A stretch of 64,000 bases of DNA from Plecoglossus altivelis. Its lineage: Eukaryota; Chordata; Actinopteri; Osmeriformes; Plecoglossidae. Location of the stretch: the NCBI GenBank assembly GCA_036571765.1, contig BROE01000002.1, positions 848,521-912,520 of the forward strand, written 5' to 3'. Position 1 is the stretch's first letter, and each line of letters opens with the position of its first letter. Of this stretch, positions 36,361-47,600 are shown one piece after another. The position numbers and the translations under genes were made by a program. A model generated the notes under the pieces. The model saw nothing but the letters and a program-made list of their open reading frames with translations. It was not told the DNA's origin and did no database searches.

Positions 36361-36690
36361 AGTCGTGGCCTAATGGTTAGGGAGTTGGGCTTGTAACCCT
36401 CAAGTTGCTGGTTCGATTCTCGCACCGGTAGGAATTGAAGGTGGGGATTGTGAATAAACAGCACTCTCTCAGCCTTCGATACCATGACTGAGGTGCCCTT
36501 GAGCAAGGCACCGAACCCCAATTGCATCCCGGGCGCTGGAGCAATAGCTGCCCACTGCTCCGGGTGTATGTTCACTGTGTGCGTGCGGTTGCCCACTACT
36601 CACTACTGTGTGTGCACTTGGATGGGTTAAATGCAGAGGTAAAATTTCAAGTATGGGTAGCCATACTTGACAATACATCACTTCACTTCA
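36361..36690 (+). mobile_element. tRNA-derived SINE, copy 1
   Basis: The head has a pol III A box-like TGGCCTAATGG and a B box GGTTCGATTCT spaced as in a tRNA. A family-specific body follows (CCTTGAGCAAGGCACCGAAC, GCGCTGGAGCAATAGCTGCC), then a tail around AAATTTCAAGTATGGGTAGC and CACTTCACTTCAT. Further copies lie at 40583, 43540 and 63885, all in the opposite orientation. Confidence 0.85.
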
Positions 36691-37017
36691 TAATAGGTTA
36701 TTATGATGTGTGTTTATGAGTTATGGGTTATTATGATAAGGTGTATATTTTATGCAGCACATTACAGTGCTGGGACATTGCCAACTAGTTCACTTAAAGG
36801 AAAAGAATGAAACTACACTCATCTAACAAGTTTCTGTGCCAGGTGCACATAACTTTGACTCTTGCATTCCTATTGTGTAATGATCTGTGATTTCCAGTAA
36901 AGCTAATCTGATAGTCGGTTGCCAAGGGTAACATAACCACACAACGGCTACGGATGGTGTTACCACAGATTTAAGATTGATTATAATAAAAACAGTTAAG
37001 GAAATCTTAATATGTAT

Positions 37018-37019
37018 TT

Positions 37020-37062
<43 letters not shown>

Positions 37063-37065
37063 AAC
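37018..37065. repeat. (CA)n(TA)n microsatellite
   Basis: Pure (CA)n followed by (TA)n. Confidence 0.9.
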
Positions 37066-37339
37066 ACACATAAACGGTGTGGTTATGTTTAAAAAACGTG
37101 TCTGGGGTTGAAATCATCTTCATGAATTGAAATATCTTACCGTGGCGTGAGTGGTACAGAACAGACGGAAGATACAGAACAAGAGATGGAAACATCTAGG
37201 TCAGGTAAACACCTCCCCTCCCCTCCCTCCCTCCCCTCCCCTCTCTCCCTCCCTCCCTCCCTCCCCGAAGCTAAACCTTATCATAGCTGCCAGTAATAAT
37301 CTGATTGTTCGATCAAATCACAAAACGATCCACCAGTCA

Positions 37340-39780
37340 GTACAGCGACACTAACCAAGGCGGTTTTTGTGCCAAATAAACCATGCATAACTTTCATATT
37401 CTCATTGCATGAGTCGCTGTTACCGACTTCTATTGAGTGCTGGCAGTCACGCTACTGATGCTATTAGCTTTTCACAAGTTCACTGTTGCTTGGCATTTTA
37501 CTTTGCGCACGTACAACCACCCAGATCGGTTTCAAAGTTCCAGAGGGGAATTTATTAGAGGGGGGTATTGGTACAGGAGTATGACAGACAGACAGTGTGA
37601 AATATATCAAATCACATGAACCGCACCCACACGATACATCTTTTTTCCTATCATGCTACCATAATCCGACTTCATCGGTTAGGAACATTCGTTCTACGTC
37701 ATGGCACACACAGGAGTCTCGCAAAACTCTCGCTACGCGGACACCAAGAACCCCACGGTGCCATCTGTCCAAAAAATCTGCTTTTCGAAGCACATCGACA
37801 GTCATGATCGAATACTGCGCCCAACAACTTACGCCACATTCGCAAAAAAACTTCGTCTCAGTGCAAGAAAATAACCAAAATGAGACAGAAGAGAAAAACA
37901 GAAATCGAAGACAAGTTCCGATTTTCTGCCCAGTTTTTATACGACAACCCGTCTAAATACACCTAGCCTAAAGCGTTCACATGTTGGCCGACATATGCTT
38001 TAAGGACTATGAGACAAGGTAACGAGGTTGGGTCATGCTCTCCAAATTGTTGCATGCTCAGGGCCTCATAACCCAGGTGAAAAAAGTACATTCCAGAAGT
38101 AACTAATGTGATCAAACGAACTGCTACAATTGAATCTATAACTAAACAATAAGATTATTGCCAAACCGTCTACTCAGTTACAAGAAAACAATACTATCTT
38201 CATGAAGTACGTTACTTAAAGATCCATCGCACCAGATGTAACCTGAGTGCCCAACGCTATTTTATGAGACAGCGATTCTCGAAATCCAACTTAACAAATG
38301 CGTGTTCCGTTGAATATAATATTATCTACCCTTGCAGCTCTCGAAGAAATATAGTAGTCGACCATTTGATAGAGACAAACACGATGCAATTCATGTCACA
38401 TCCTGAGGGTATTGACAAGGTGAACAAAAAATAACAGAATTCTAACACTACGTAAAGTCCACCTAAGCCAGATGTATGTGGTTTGTTATCGAGTATATTG
38501 CGTCTATCGACGCCCCATTCCCACATCACAAGGCAGTTCGACTGTTCACGTGCTTTCGTCAAACCCAGGCGCTTCTAAAGACCACCATGCCCGTGACCGT
38601 TTTCCAGCGATTCCCAACACGCCACGAGATACAGAACGCGAAAACGACGACACGCGAGCGAAAAATTACGACGTGCTTCGCCGCCGTGCACAATACCAGA
38701 CACCATTCATATTCTTCTCCCGATGACACCACGATCAAAAATATTTCAGAAACTCAAATATATGTGCCACCACAAGAGTACGCCCCGCCAGCGCGAGCGA
38801 AAAAAGAAAAACTGCCCGGACCACCAAGAATTCTATGTCACCTAATTCACACCCTCAGATTAAGGAGCGCCTCACCGAACCAGCTGGCAAACCCCACAAA
38901 TATGTTGCAGCCCACAAAATACTAACTCTATCAGAACGTACCACACTACACTAATCCAACAAAAATTCCCAACCCACACAACCCAACACGAGGCAACCAG
39001 ACCACTTTCATTGATATATCATTTGAATATAACAACAAAATCCTTCCCATCCCAACTATCAACCGTGCAACCGACAATCCCCACGCTGACACACACCCAC
39101 TATCGACGTGCCCCCAAAAGAAACAACCAGCCCCTAACGAAGGTAAAGCCCATTTTTATAAACTCCATGCTCATATTTTAGGATTGAAGTGAAGCCTTTT
39201 TGACCCACCCTATTCGCTCCACACAACAGTATCCGGAACTGCCACCAGGAACGTCCAACTTCTGCACCATTCTACTAGGCCACACGCCATGCGAACAAAA
39301 ACCCAATCCAATATTCTGATCAAACGATCACCAAAAACTACCATGCCATGCAAACCAAAAGAATGCCAGTCACGTGACTTAGCGTTTCAGTCTGTCATTT
39401 ACTGGAAATGTAACGCTCTTCATCGCCAAATGCCAGGAATAAACCTTATTGTCTCCGAAGCCCAGCCCAACATTCCACACACCTGAACGATGAAAAACGT
39501 CAATCAACACAATAGCAAGCCTTTTATGTCTTTACTGTAACCACCTGTTATCCGATGCTTCATCTGAACCGCACAAACACCTTCCAGTCATACTGCGTGC
39601 ACTAGCAGCTTTTAACCATCTCATTAGAGAAAGAATTCATACAGTAAGTTCAATAGAAAATATAGAACGAATGCAACTAATGCTAACAACGATTAGCATT
39701 TTGTTCAGTTATACATAAAAACGTTTGCATTAACGGGTTGTTCCGCGATGTATCCTGGTCAACCAGGTGGAGTGTTTTAC
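37340..39780. other. A/C-rich stretch with no recognisable gene
   Basis: The plus strand is strikingly rich in A and C and poor in G, most of all from 38560 to 39520 (for example ACCACACTACACTAATCCAA). Open frames occur on the plus strand (37597-37956, 38476-38925), but none resembles a known protein. I see no repeat unit, SINE or LINE. It may be a very noisy consensus over an unresolved region or an unusual compositional domain. Confidence 0.4.
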
Positions 39781-40582
39781 TGTCTACTGTCTGACAGAGC
39801 ACCACACCAGTGGAGCGCTTTTGGAAAAGGATTAGGGTTTGGGTTAGGATTAATGTCACTTTATCATAATGTGATCATCTGATGATACACTTGTATTTGA
39901 TGTCAGGAATGAATCAAAAATTTATTGATTGAAGCGTAATAGTATGATTGATCTGGCTTTTAGTTACAATCGCCCACACAACCTCCGCAAAAACACACCA
40001 CACACCACCACACACGACACAACTTCCGCAAAAACACACACATACAACAACACACAACCCCCTTTGGAAACTAACAGTACACACACACACACACACATTG
40101 CACACTGCAAACACACACACAGCACACACACACATGCAACACTCAAGCAAACACCACACATACACATCCCCTTGGAATTAAGACACACACAAACACACAC
40201 ACACTAACAACCATGCACCCAAATCCAGAACACACACATACACACCCATACATGTCTCCCATGAGTGAATTGAAAAGTTATGTACTGTTCACTTGACACC
40301 AAACACCCAAAACCTGCTTGACCAGAATCGATGAATTGTTTGGTGTCAAGACATTAAAACAAGCCCTTTAATTCCTCGTCTACACCCTGACAATAGCTGC
40401 ATAAATACTTTCACTTTAGAAAATAAACAAAACTTTTGTCCAGATTCTTTTGACTTGGCTTTCTGGGTTTTGTCTTGTGATGTAAAAGAGCAGGATATAG
40501 CAGCATTATATGTAGTAAGCGTATATGCAGTAATTAGTAATAAGTAAGAACAGCCTTTCCTTGTTTGTTAATACAAGAACAT

Positions 40583-40925
40583 ACAAAAGTGAAGTGAAGT
40601 ATTGGCAAGTATGGTTACCCATACTCGAAATTTACCTCTGCATTTAACCCATCCAAGTGCACACACAGCAGTGAGTAGTGGGCAACCGCACGCACACACA
40701 GTGAACATACACCTGGAGCAGTGGGCAGCTACTGCTCCAGCGCCCGCGCGAAGCAATTGGGGTTTCGGTGCCTTGCTCAAGGGTACCTCAGTCATGGTAT
40801 TGAAAGCAGAGAGAGTGCTGTTTATTTCACGATCCCCACTGTCAATTCCTGCCGCGTGCGAGAATCAAAACCAGAACTTGCAGGTTACAAGCCTGACCCC
40901 CTAAACCATTAGGCCACGACTTCCG
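40583..40925 (-). mobile_element. tRNA-derived SINE, copy 2
   Basis: Reverse complement of the SINE at 36361-36690. It starts near AGTGAAGTGAAGTATTGGCA and ends at the tRNA-like head AACCATTAGGCCACGAC. It lies inside duplicated block copy 1. Confidence 0.85.
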
Positions 40926-41280
40926 CAAAAGGCTTTAGCCCGAACAGTATTCATGACATCAACTCTGGAAATCAGCCTAATTTCTGTGTCGTTCACAATT
41001 GCCAATGTCTGACGACTTTCAACAATTCAGACACATTTACATTTATTAAATAATAAGTCAGAATTCAAGAAACATAAAAAAACACTTGTAAACCCTAGGA
41101 ATATTTTCCAACATGGCAGTGCAATGAGACAAGTACATTTTCATAATACAGAGATCTTCCAAAGGTCAAACAATTAAACATCCCAGTTAAGATAAGACAA
41201 GAAATAGTATGTTGTAGTGACCATGATTGTAGTTTCATATCGTTCTAGAAATCAGAAGAAGGACGCGTGACATCATCGGA

Positions 41281-41480
41281 TCACTCTAGGCTCCCTGAAA
41301 GATCAGAGATCAAACACATTCTTACATTAGAAACCTTCACTGTGACATCATCATGATCGACTGATCCAGAGGCAGCTGAAGCCCATACTCACAGGTGATT
41401 GGTCCGATGGTCAGCGGCTTGAGATGGAGGGAGTCAGAGACAGACGGGGCAGTTCTTCTAGAGCAACTGGAGAGAGAAGA
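41281..41480 (-). pseudogene. Duplicate fragment of the 3' end of gene B
   Basis: It contains the terminal W-S-L-E-stop exon (41281-41294) and a damaged copy of the cleavage-site/IGPIT exon (41391-41470). There the R-R-T-A-R-S part of the intact copy at 44344-44419 is broken by indels. No upstream ZP exon follows, because the sequence diverges after 41650. It is probably an assembly duplicate. Confidence 0.7.
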
Positions 41481-41974
41481 CAGCGGGAGAAAGAAAGTCG
41501 GGAGGAGAGAGACAAGATCAGAGAGACCAGAGGATGGAACAGAGAAAGGTACAAGAACGAAACAAGTTCAACGAAATGGAAAGGGGCAGAGATTTAATAA
41601 GCAAAGTACAAGTTATTGCAGTACAGTTGTATAGAGATCAGAAACGACCACAGTAGGGACCTAAAGAAACCCTCAGAGGAGTAAGTAGAGAGAGCCTAGA
41701 TAGGCTACCGCAGGGGCGCAAGGTCGCACCTGGCGATGTTTGCCGGCCGCTGCACATAGGAGTTAGGAGCGATCATGTGGTGCACGGGCTCATGCTGCCG
41801 TCAAGCAGATCGTAGGGACGATAGAAACGGAAACAACACCAGTTCACTTTGCACAGATTCTGTATTACTCATAGCGCTAGTGATCTAGTAACCGTAGTCT
41901 TGATGGAGATGTGCAGCTACAGGGTGACCATGTGGTGCAGAGAGGCGTGCGCAGCCAGGGGATGACAGCTGTAC

Positions 41975-42048
41975 CTGCAGGACTCCCTTCTCAGAGCGCG
42001 TGAACAGAATGTTGCGGGAGTTGTCTATGGCGATCTGCACAATGGGAT
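41975..42048 (-). pseudogene. Isolated nup155-like exon
   Basis: On the minus strand a 74-base exon with acceptor CTCCTCAG and donor GTACAG encodes DPIVQIAIDNSRNILFTRSE and then KGVLQ. This is the conserved N-terminal beta-propeller segment of nucleoporin Nup155. Downstream on the same strand, near 41720-41770, ANIAR followed by a GT donor may be a damaged piece of the next exon. No other Nup155 exon is seen in the window. The fragment lies between the two duplicated blocks and next to the gap, so it is probably chimeric sequence or a stray gene fragment rather than a working gene. Confidence 0.7.
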
Positions 42049-42084
42049 CTGAGGAGGATGACAACAAACAACAAGGACGTGATT

Positions 42085-42293
42085 ACAGTCTGAGGACTGG
42101 GACAGGGTAGAGGGACTGGGGTAGGGTAGAGGGACTGGGTAGAGGGACAGGGTAGAGGGACAGGGGTAGAGGGACTGTTATAGAGGGACTGGTGTAGAGG
42201 GACAGGGGTAGGGTAGAAGGACTGGGTAGGGTAGAGGGACAGGGTAGAAGGACTGGGACAGGGTAGAGGGACTGGGGTAGGTAAAGGGGATGG
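42085..42293. repeat. GGGACAGGGTAGAGGGACTG minisatellite, runs into gap
   Basis: Variable 10-24-base units built from GGGTAGAGGGACTGGG reach the N gap. The array is a likely reason for the assembly break. Confidence 0.85.
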
Positions 42294-42732
42294 NNNNNNN
42301 NNNNNNNNNNNNNNNNNNNNNNNNNNNNNNNNNNNNNNNNNNNNNNNNNNNNNNNNNNNNNNNNNNNNNNNNNNNNNNNNNNNNNNNNNNNNNNNNNNNN
42401 NNNNNNNNNNNNNNNNNNNNNNNNNNNNNNNNNNNNNNNNNNNNNNNNNNNNNNNNNNNNNNNNNNNNNNNNNNNNNNNNNNNNNNNNNNNNNNNNNNNN
42501 NNNNNNNNNNNNNNNNNNNNNNNNNNNNNNNNNNNNNNNNNNNNNNNNNNNNNNNNNNNNNNNNNNNNNNNNNNNNNNNNNNNNNNNNNNNNNNNNNNNN
42601 NNNNNNNNNNNNNNNNNNNNNNNNNNNNNNNNNNNNNNNNNNNNNNNNNNNNNNNNNNNNNNNNNNNNNNNNNNNNNNNNNNNNNNNNNNNNNNNNNNNN
42701 NNNNNNNNNNNNNNNNNNNNNNNNNNNNNNNN
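42294..42732. other. Assembly gap (N run)
   Basis: 439 undetermined bases between a minisatellite and the start of duplicated block copy 2. Confidence 1.
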
Positions 42733-44600
42733 CTACTGTCTGACAGAGCACCACACCAGTGGAGCGCTTTTGGAAAAGGATTAGGGTTTGGGTTTAGGAT
42801 TAATGTCACTTTATCATAATGTGATCATCTGATGATACACTCGTATTTGATGTCAGGAATGAATCAAAAATTTATTGATTGAAGCGTAATAGTATGATTG
42901 ATCTGGCCTTTAGTTACAATCGCCCACACAACCTCCGCAAAAACACACAGCACACACACACACACACAACTTCGAAAAAAACACACACATACACAACACA
43001 CAACCCCCTTGGAACAAAAAATAGACGTACAACACACACACACACATTTGCAAACACTGGCAACACACACACCACAACACACACACATTGCAAACACTGC
43101 AAACACACACATACACATCCCCTTGGAATTAAGACACACACAAACACACACACACTAGACAACACCATGCAGCATATCCAGAACCAACACATACACACCC
43201 ATACATGTCTCCCATGAGTGAATTGAAAAGTTATGTACTGTTCACTTGACACCAAACACCCAAAACCTGCTTGGCCAGAATCGATGAATTGTTTGGTGTC
43301 AAGACATTAAAACAAGCCCTTTAATTCCTCGTCTACACCCTGACAATAGCTGCATAAATACTTTCACTTTAGAAAATAAACAAAACTTTTGTCCAGATTC
43401 TTTTGACTTGGCTTTCTGGGTTTTGTCTTGTGATGTAAAAGAGCAGGATATAGCAGCATTATATGTAGTAAGCGTATATGCAGTAATTAGTAATAAGTAA
43501 GAACAGCCTTTCCTTGTTTGTTATACAAGAACATAACAAAAGTGAAGTGAATTGACGTATTGTCAAGTATGGAGTTCCATACTTGAAATTAACCCTTTGC
43601 ATTTAACCCATCTAAGTGCATACACAGCAGTGAGTAGTGGGCAACCGCACGCACACACAGTGAACATACACTGGAGCAGTGGGCAGCTACTGCTCCAGTG
43701 CCCGGGAAGCAATTGGGGGGTTCGGTGCCTTTCTCAAGGGCACATCAGTCATGGTAATGAAGGCAGAGAGAGTGCTGATTGTTCACAATCCCCACCTTAA
43801 ATTCCTGCCGGTGCGAGAATCAAACCAGCAATTTGCAGGTTACAAGCCTGACTTCCTAACCATTAGGCCACGACTTCCCAAAAGGCTTTAGCCCGGAAGT
43901 ATCATGACATCAACTCTGGAAATCAGCCTAATTTCTGTGTCGTTCACAATTGCCAATGTCTGACGACTTTCAACAATTCAGACACATTTACATTTATTAA
44001 ATAATAAGTCAGAATTCAAGAAACATAAAAAAACACTTGTAAACCCTAGGAATATTTTCCAACATGGCAGTGCAATGAGACAAGTACATTTTCATAATAC
44101 AGAGATCTTCCAAAGGTCAAACAATTAAACATCCCAGTTAAGATAAGACAAGAAATAGTATGTTGTAGTGACCATGATTGTAGTTTCATATCGTTCTAGA
44201 AATCAGAAGAAGGACGCGTGACATCATCGGATCACTCTAGGCTCCCTGAAAGATCAGAGATCAAACACATTCTTACATTAGAAACCTTCACTGTGACATC
44301 ATCATGATCGACTGATCCAGAGGCAGCTGAAGCTCATACTCACAGGTGATTGGTCCGATGGTCAGGGGCTTGAGATGGAGGGAGTCAGAGACAGAGCGGG
44401 CCGTCCTTCTAGAGCACACCTGGAGAGAGAGACCAGGGAGAACAGAGAAAGTCAGGAGGGAGAGACCAGATTCAGAGAGACCAGAGAGAACAGAGAAAGT
44501 CAGAGAACGAAAAATTCAAAAGAAATTGAAAAGGGAGAGATTTGAAAACAAGACAAATCAGACAGTTTTAAGACCGAGAGGCCAAGAAACCAGAGGCAGA
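42733..44600. repeat. Duplicated block, copy 2 (3' flank of gene B)
   Basis: It carries the cleaner version of the block at 39784-41650 and continues uninterrupted into the ZP-C exons of gene B, so it is the copy attached to a complete gene. Confidence 0.85.
43540..43878 (-). mobile_element. tRNA-derived SINE, copy 3
   Basis: Same family and orientation as the copy at 40583-40925, at the matching place in the duplicated block. The SINE has the tRNA-like head at its right end (CCTAACCATTAGGCCACGAC). Confidence 0.85.
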
Positions 44601-47600
44601 GAGACCAGGTAGGGGTGGGAGGACTCACAGGAGTGCAGGTGGAGTTCCTGTGGTCACACAGGTGGAGGCTGCAGTGCAGGTAGACATCCTTGTAGTCCCC
44701 CTGGAACAGGAACAGCAGCGCAGAGAAGCGAGCCTGGAGAGACAAGCCACTCTCCTCCACAGTCACCTGGCGACGGTCGCTAGGGCACCTGGAGATATGA
44801 TGAGTATGTGTAAGACACAAACAAGACACATATGCAAACACATCTCATTATCGAAGCTAACATACTTGTTCTGGATGAGGAAGTATTTCAAGAGGTCATA
44901 GGGATCAGAGGAGTGGGTGGCATAACAGTTCTCGAGAACAGCCACAAAGGCCTCAGAGTCTGTCTCTTCAACAGACACGCCCATGTGTAGGATGGAGCCC
45001 AGGGGCAGAATGACCGGGCCTGCAGAGTAAGGAGCTGTGTAGTTGGCATCACGGAACAGAGACATGGAGGCCCTGGCCTTGGGACCTTGCCCAGACAGCC
45101 TGATAAGATATAATGAAAACAGAAAAAACATGTCCAAAGTAGTGTGTTGTAAATGAGAGAGAGAGGGGTGTAGCAGGAGAGAGACAGTGTGTGAGAGAGA
45201 GTGTGTGTATGCGAAGAGAGAGAGAGAGAGAGTGGACAAAGAAAGACAGAGAGAAAGAAACAGAAATAGAGAGAGAGAGAGGTAGGGTATGAAGAGAGAG
45301 AGAGAGAGAGAAAGAAGAGAGAGTGTGTGTGAGAAAGAGAGTGTATGCGTGTGTGAGAGAGAGAGAGTGTGTGGATGAGAGAGAGGAAGAAGATATTATT
45401 GTGTGTGTGGTGTATGAAAGAGAGTGTGTTTGTGTGTAGGAGAGTGTGTGTAAGAGAGAGTGAGATGTTGTTGTGTATGTATGAGAGTAGGGAGACTGAG
45501 TGTGTGAGAGAGAGCAAAAGAGAGGAGAGAGAATGTGTGTGTATGAGAGAGTGTGTGATAATGTACGTGAGAGTGAGTGTGTGTATTTTGTAGTGTGTCG
45601 TCAGTGTGTGTTTGTGGTGTATTAACCTAACAGGTATGGTACGATCAAATCCGGGCCAGTCTCTAATAAATTGAGAAAGAATTAAAAAGAAAAAAGGTGA
45701 ACGTACTAGTCTTATCAATTAAATAAATACATTTGAGCAACATATTAACAATTTACCAAAAGAAACAAACAAATGATTAATTTCTTCAGGTGAAATGAAG
45801 ATTTGAAGATTTATGTTTACATTTTAAATTAATTAAACAAAGTGCATTTGAAGGAAAGGCATTTTACTAACTATTCATCCGTTCACACTCACCCTCGCAA
45901 AGCACTCCTGCATCGTTCACATGATTACAATTGTGTGTGCCGAATGGCAGATGGCTGCAGTTTGCCAGGGACGGCTCCGACCCTGAACACCTGACCTCCT
46001 CCAGCCAGATGGGCCCGCTACTCAGGGTGAATCTGTTACTGGTGAGGGTAGACAGGGCATTGCCACAGCCCAGCTGCCTGCACACCACCTGGGCCTGGCT
46101 CAGGTCCCAGATGTCATCACACACCGTCCCCCATTGGCCCTGGTGGAAGATCTCCACTCTGCCAGAGCATGAACTGTACCCCTCAGACAGACGTAACTCC
46201 CCCTCCACTCCGTGATGAGGTGATGGAGTGAGAGGGAGGTGGGTGAGGAGGAGAGAGATGGGTGTGGAAAGAGAGCAGAGATACAAGAGAGCAGACAGAC
46301 AGGAGAGAGACAAGAGAGAGAGGGGGGGAGAGTGATGGAGAGAGATGTGTGGAGGTGATAAGAAGGAGAGTGGTGGAGGTGATTATGGAGAGGGGTGGAG
46401 GAGGATACTGAAAGGAAGGTGGAGTGGAGGTGATAGGTGGAGAGGTGGTGTGGAAGGTATGTGGAGAGGGGATGGAGTGAGTGGGTAGAATGGTGGGTGG
46501 TGGAAGGTACGGAGAGAGATGTGTGTGGAGGTGATGGGAGAGAGGTTGGGTGTGGAGGTGACTGTGGAGAAGGTGCAGGTAGTGGGTCGGGAGGAGAGAT
46601 GGAGGTAATAGGAGGTGATGAAGAAGTGGGTGGGGAGGTGAGAGGTGAGAGAGTGGGAGTGTGGAGTTTACGGAAGGAGAGGGGGTAATGTGAGGAGGTG
46701 ATGAGAGGAGAAGGTGGGTGTGGAGTGATGGAGAGAGGTGTCATGAGTGGAGTTAGAGGAAGATATGGTGGGTTTGGAGGTGGAGTTAGAGGGAAATGTT
46801 GTGGGTCTGGAGGTGGAGCTAGAGGGAGATGTGATGAAGGTGGAGTTAGAGGGAGATGTCGTGGGTCTGGAGGTGGAGTTAGAAGAAGATGGGGTGGAGG
46901 TGGAGTTAGAGGGAAATGTTGTGGGTCTGGAGGTGGAGCTAGAGGGAGATGTGATGAAGGTGGAGTTAGAGGGAGATGTGATGGAGGTGGAGTTAGAGAG
47001 AGATGTTGTGGGATCTGGAGGGAGAGAGAGGGAGATGTGATGAAGGGGGAGTTAGAGGGAGATGTGATGATGGTGGAGTTAGAGGGAGATGTGATGATGG
47101 TGGAGTTAGAGGGAGATGTGATGATGGTGGAGTTAGAGGGAGATGTGATGATGGTGGAGTTAGAGGGAGATGTGATGATGGTGGAGTTAGAGGGAGATGT
47201 GATGATGGTGGAGTTAGAGGGAGATGTGATGATGGTGGAGTTAGAGGGAGATGTGATGATGGTGGAGTTAGAGGGAGATGTGATGATGGTGGAGTTAGAG
47301 GGAGATGTGATGATGGTGGAGTTAGAGGGAGATGTGATGATGGTGGAGTTAGAGGGAGATGTGATGATGGTGGAGTTAGAGGGAGATGTGATGATGGTGG
47401 AGTTAGAGGGAGATGTGATGATGGTGGAGTTAGAGGGAGATGTGATGATGGTGGAGTTAGAGGGAGATGTGATGGGTCCGTAGGTGGAGTTAGAGGAAGA
47501 TATGGTGGGTTTGGAGGTGGAGTTAGAGGGAGGTGTGATGGAGGTGGAGTTAGAGGAAGATGTGATGAAGGTGGAGTTAGAGGGAGATGTTGTGGGTCTG

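Larger units (their letters stand above)
39784..41650. repeat. Duplicated block, copy 1
   Basis: This block matches 42733-44600 at nearly constant offset (about 2949 bases). It includes a (CA)n-rich stretch, a minus-strand SINE and the 3' flank of gene B with a copy of its last exons. Copy 1 differs from copy 2 mostly by small indels, increasing towards 41650, where similarity stops. Copy 2 begins exactly at the edge of the N gap. Confidence 0.85.

Noticed and set aside
36361..36440. Possible tRNA gene
   Set aside because: A and B boxes are present but no full cloverleaf can be formed, and the sequence continues into a SINE body repeated three more times in the window.
37597..38925. Plus-strand frames of 119-149 codons in the A/C-rich block
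   Set aside because: No recognisable domain, biased composition that removes stop codons, and unreliable sequence.
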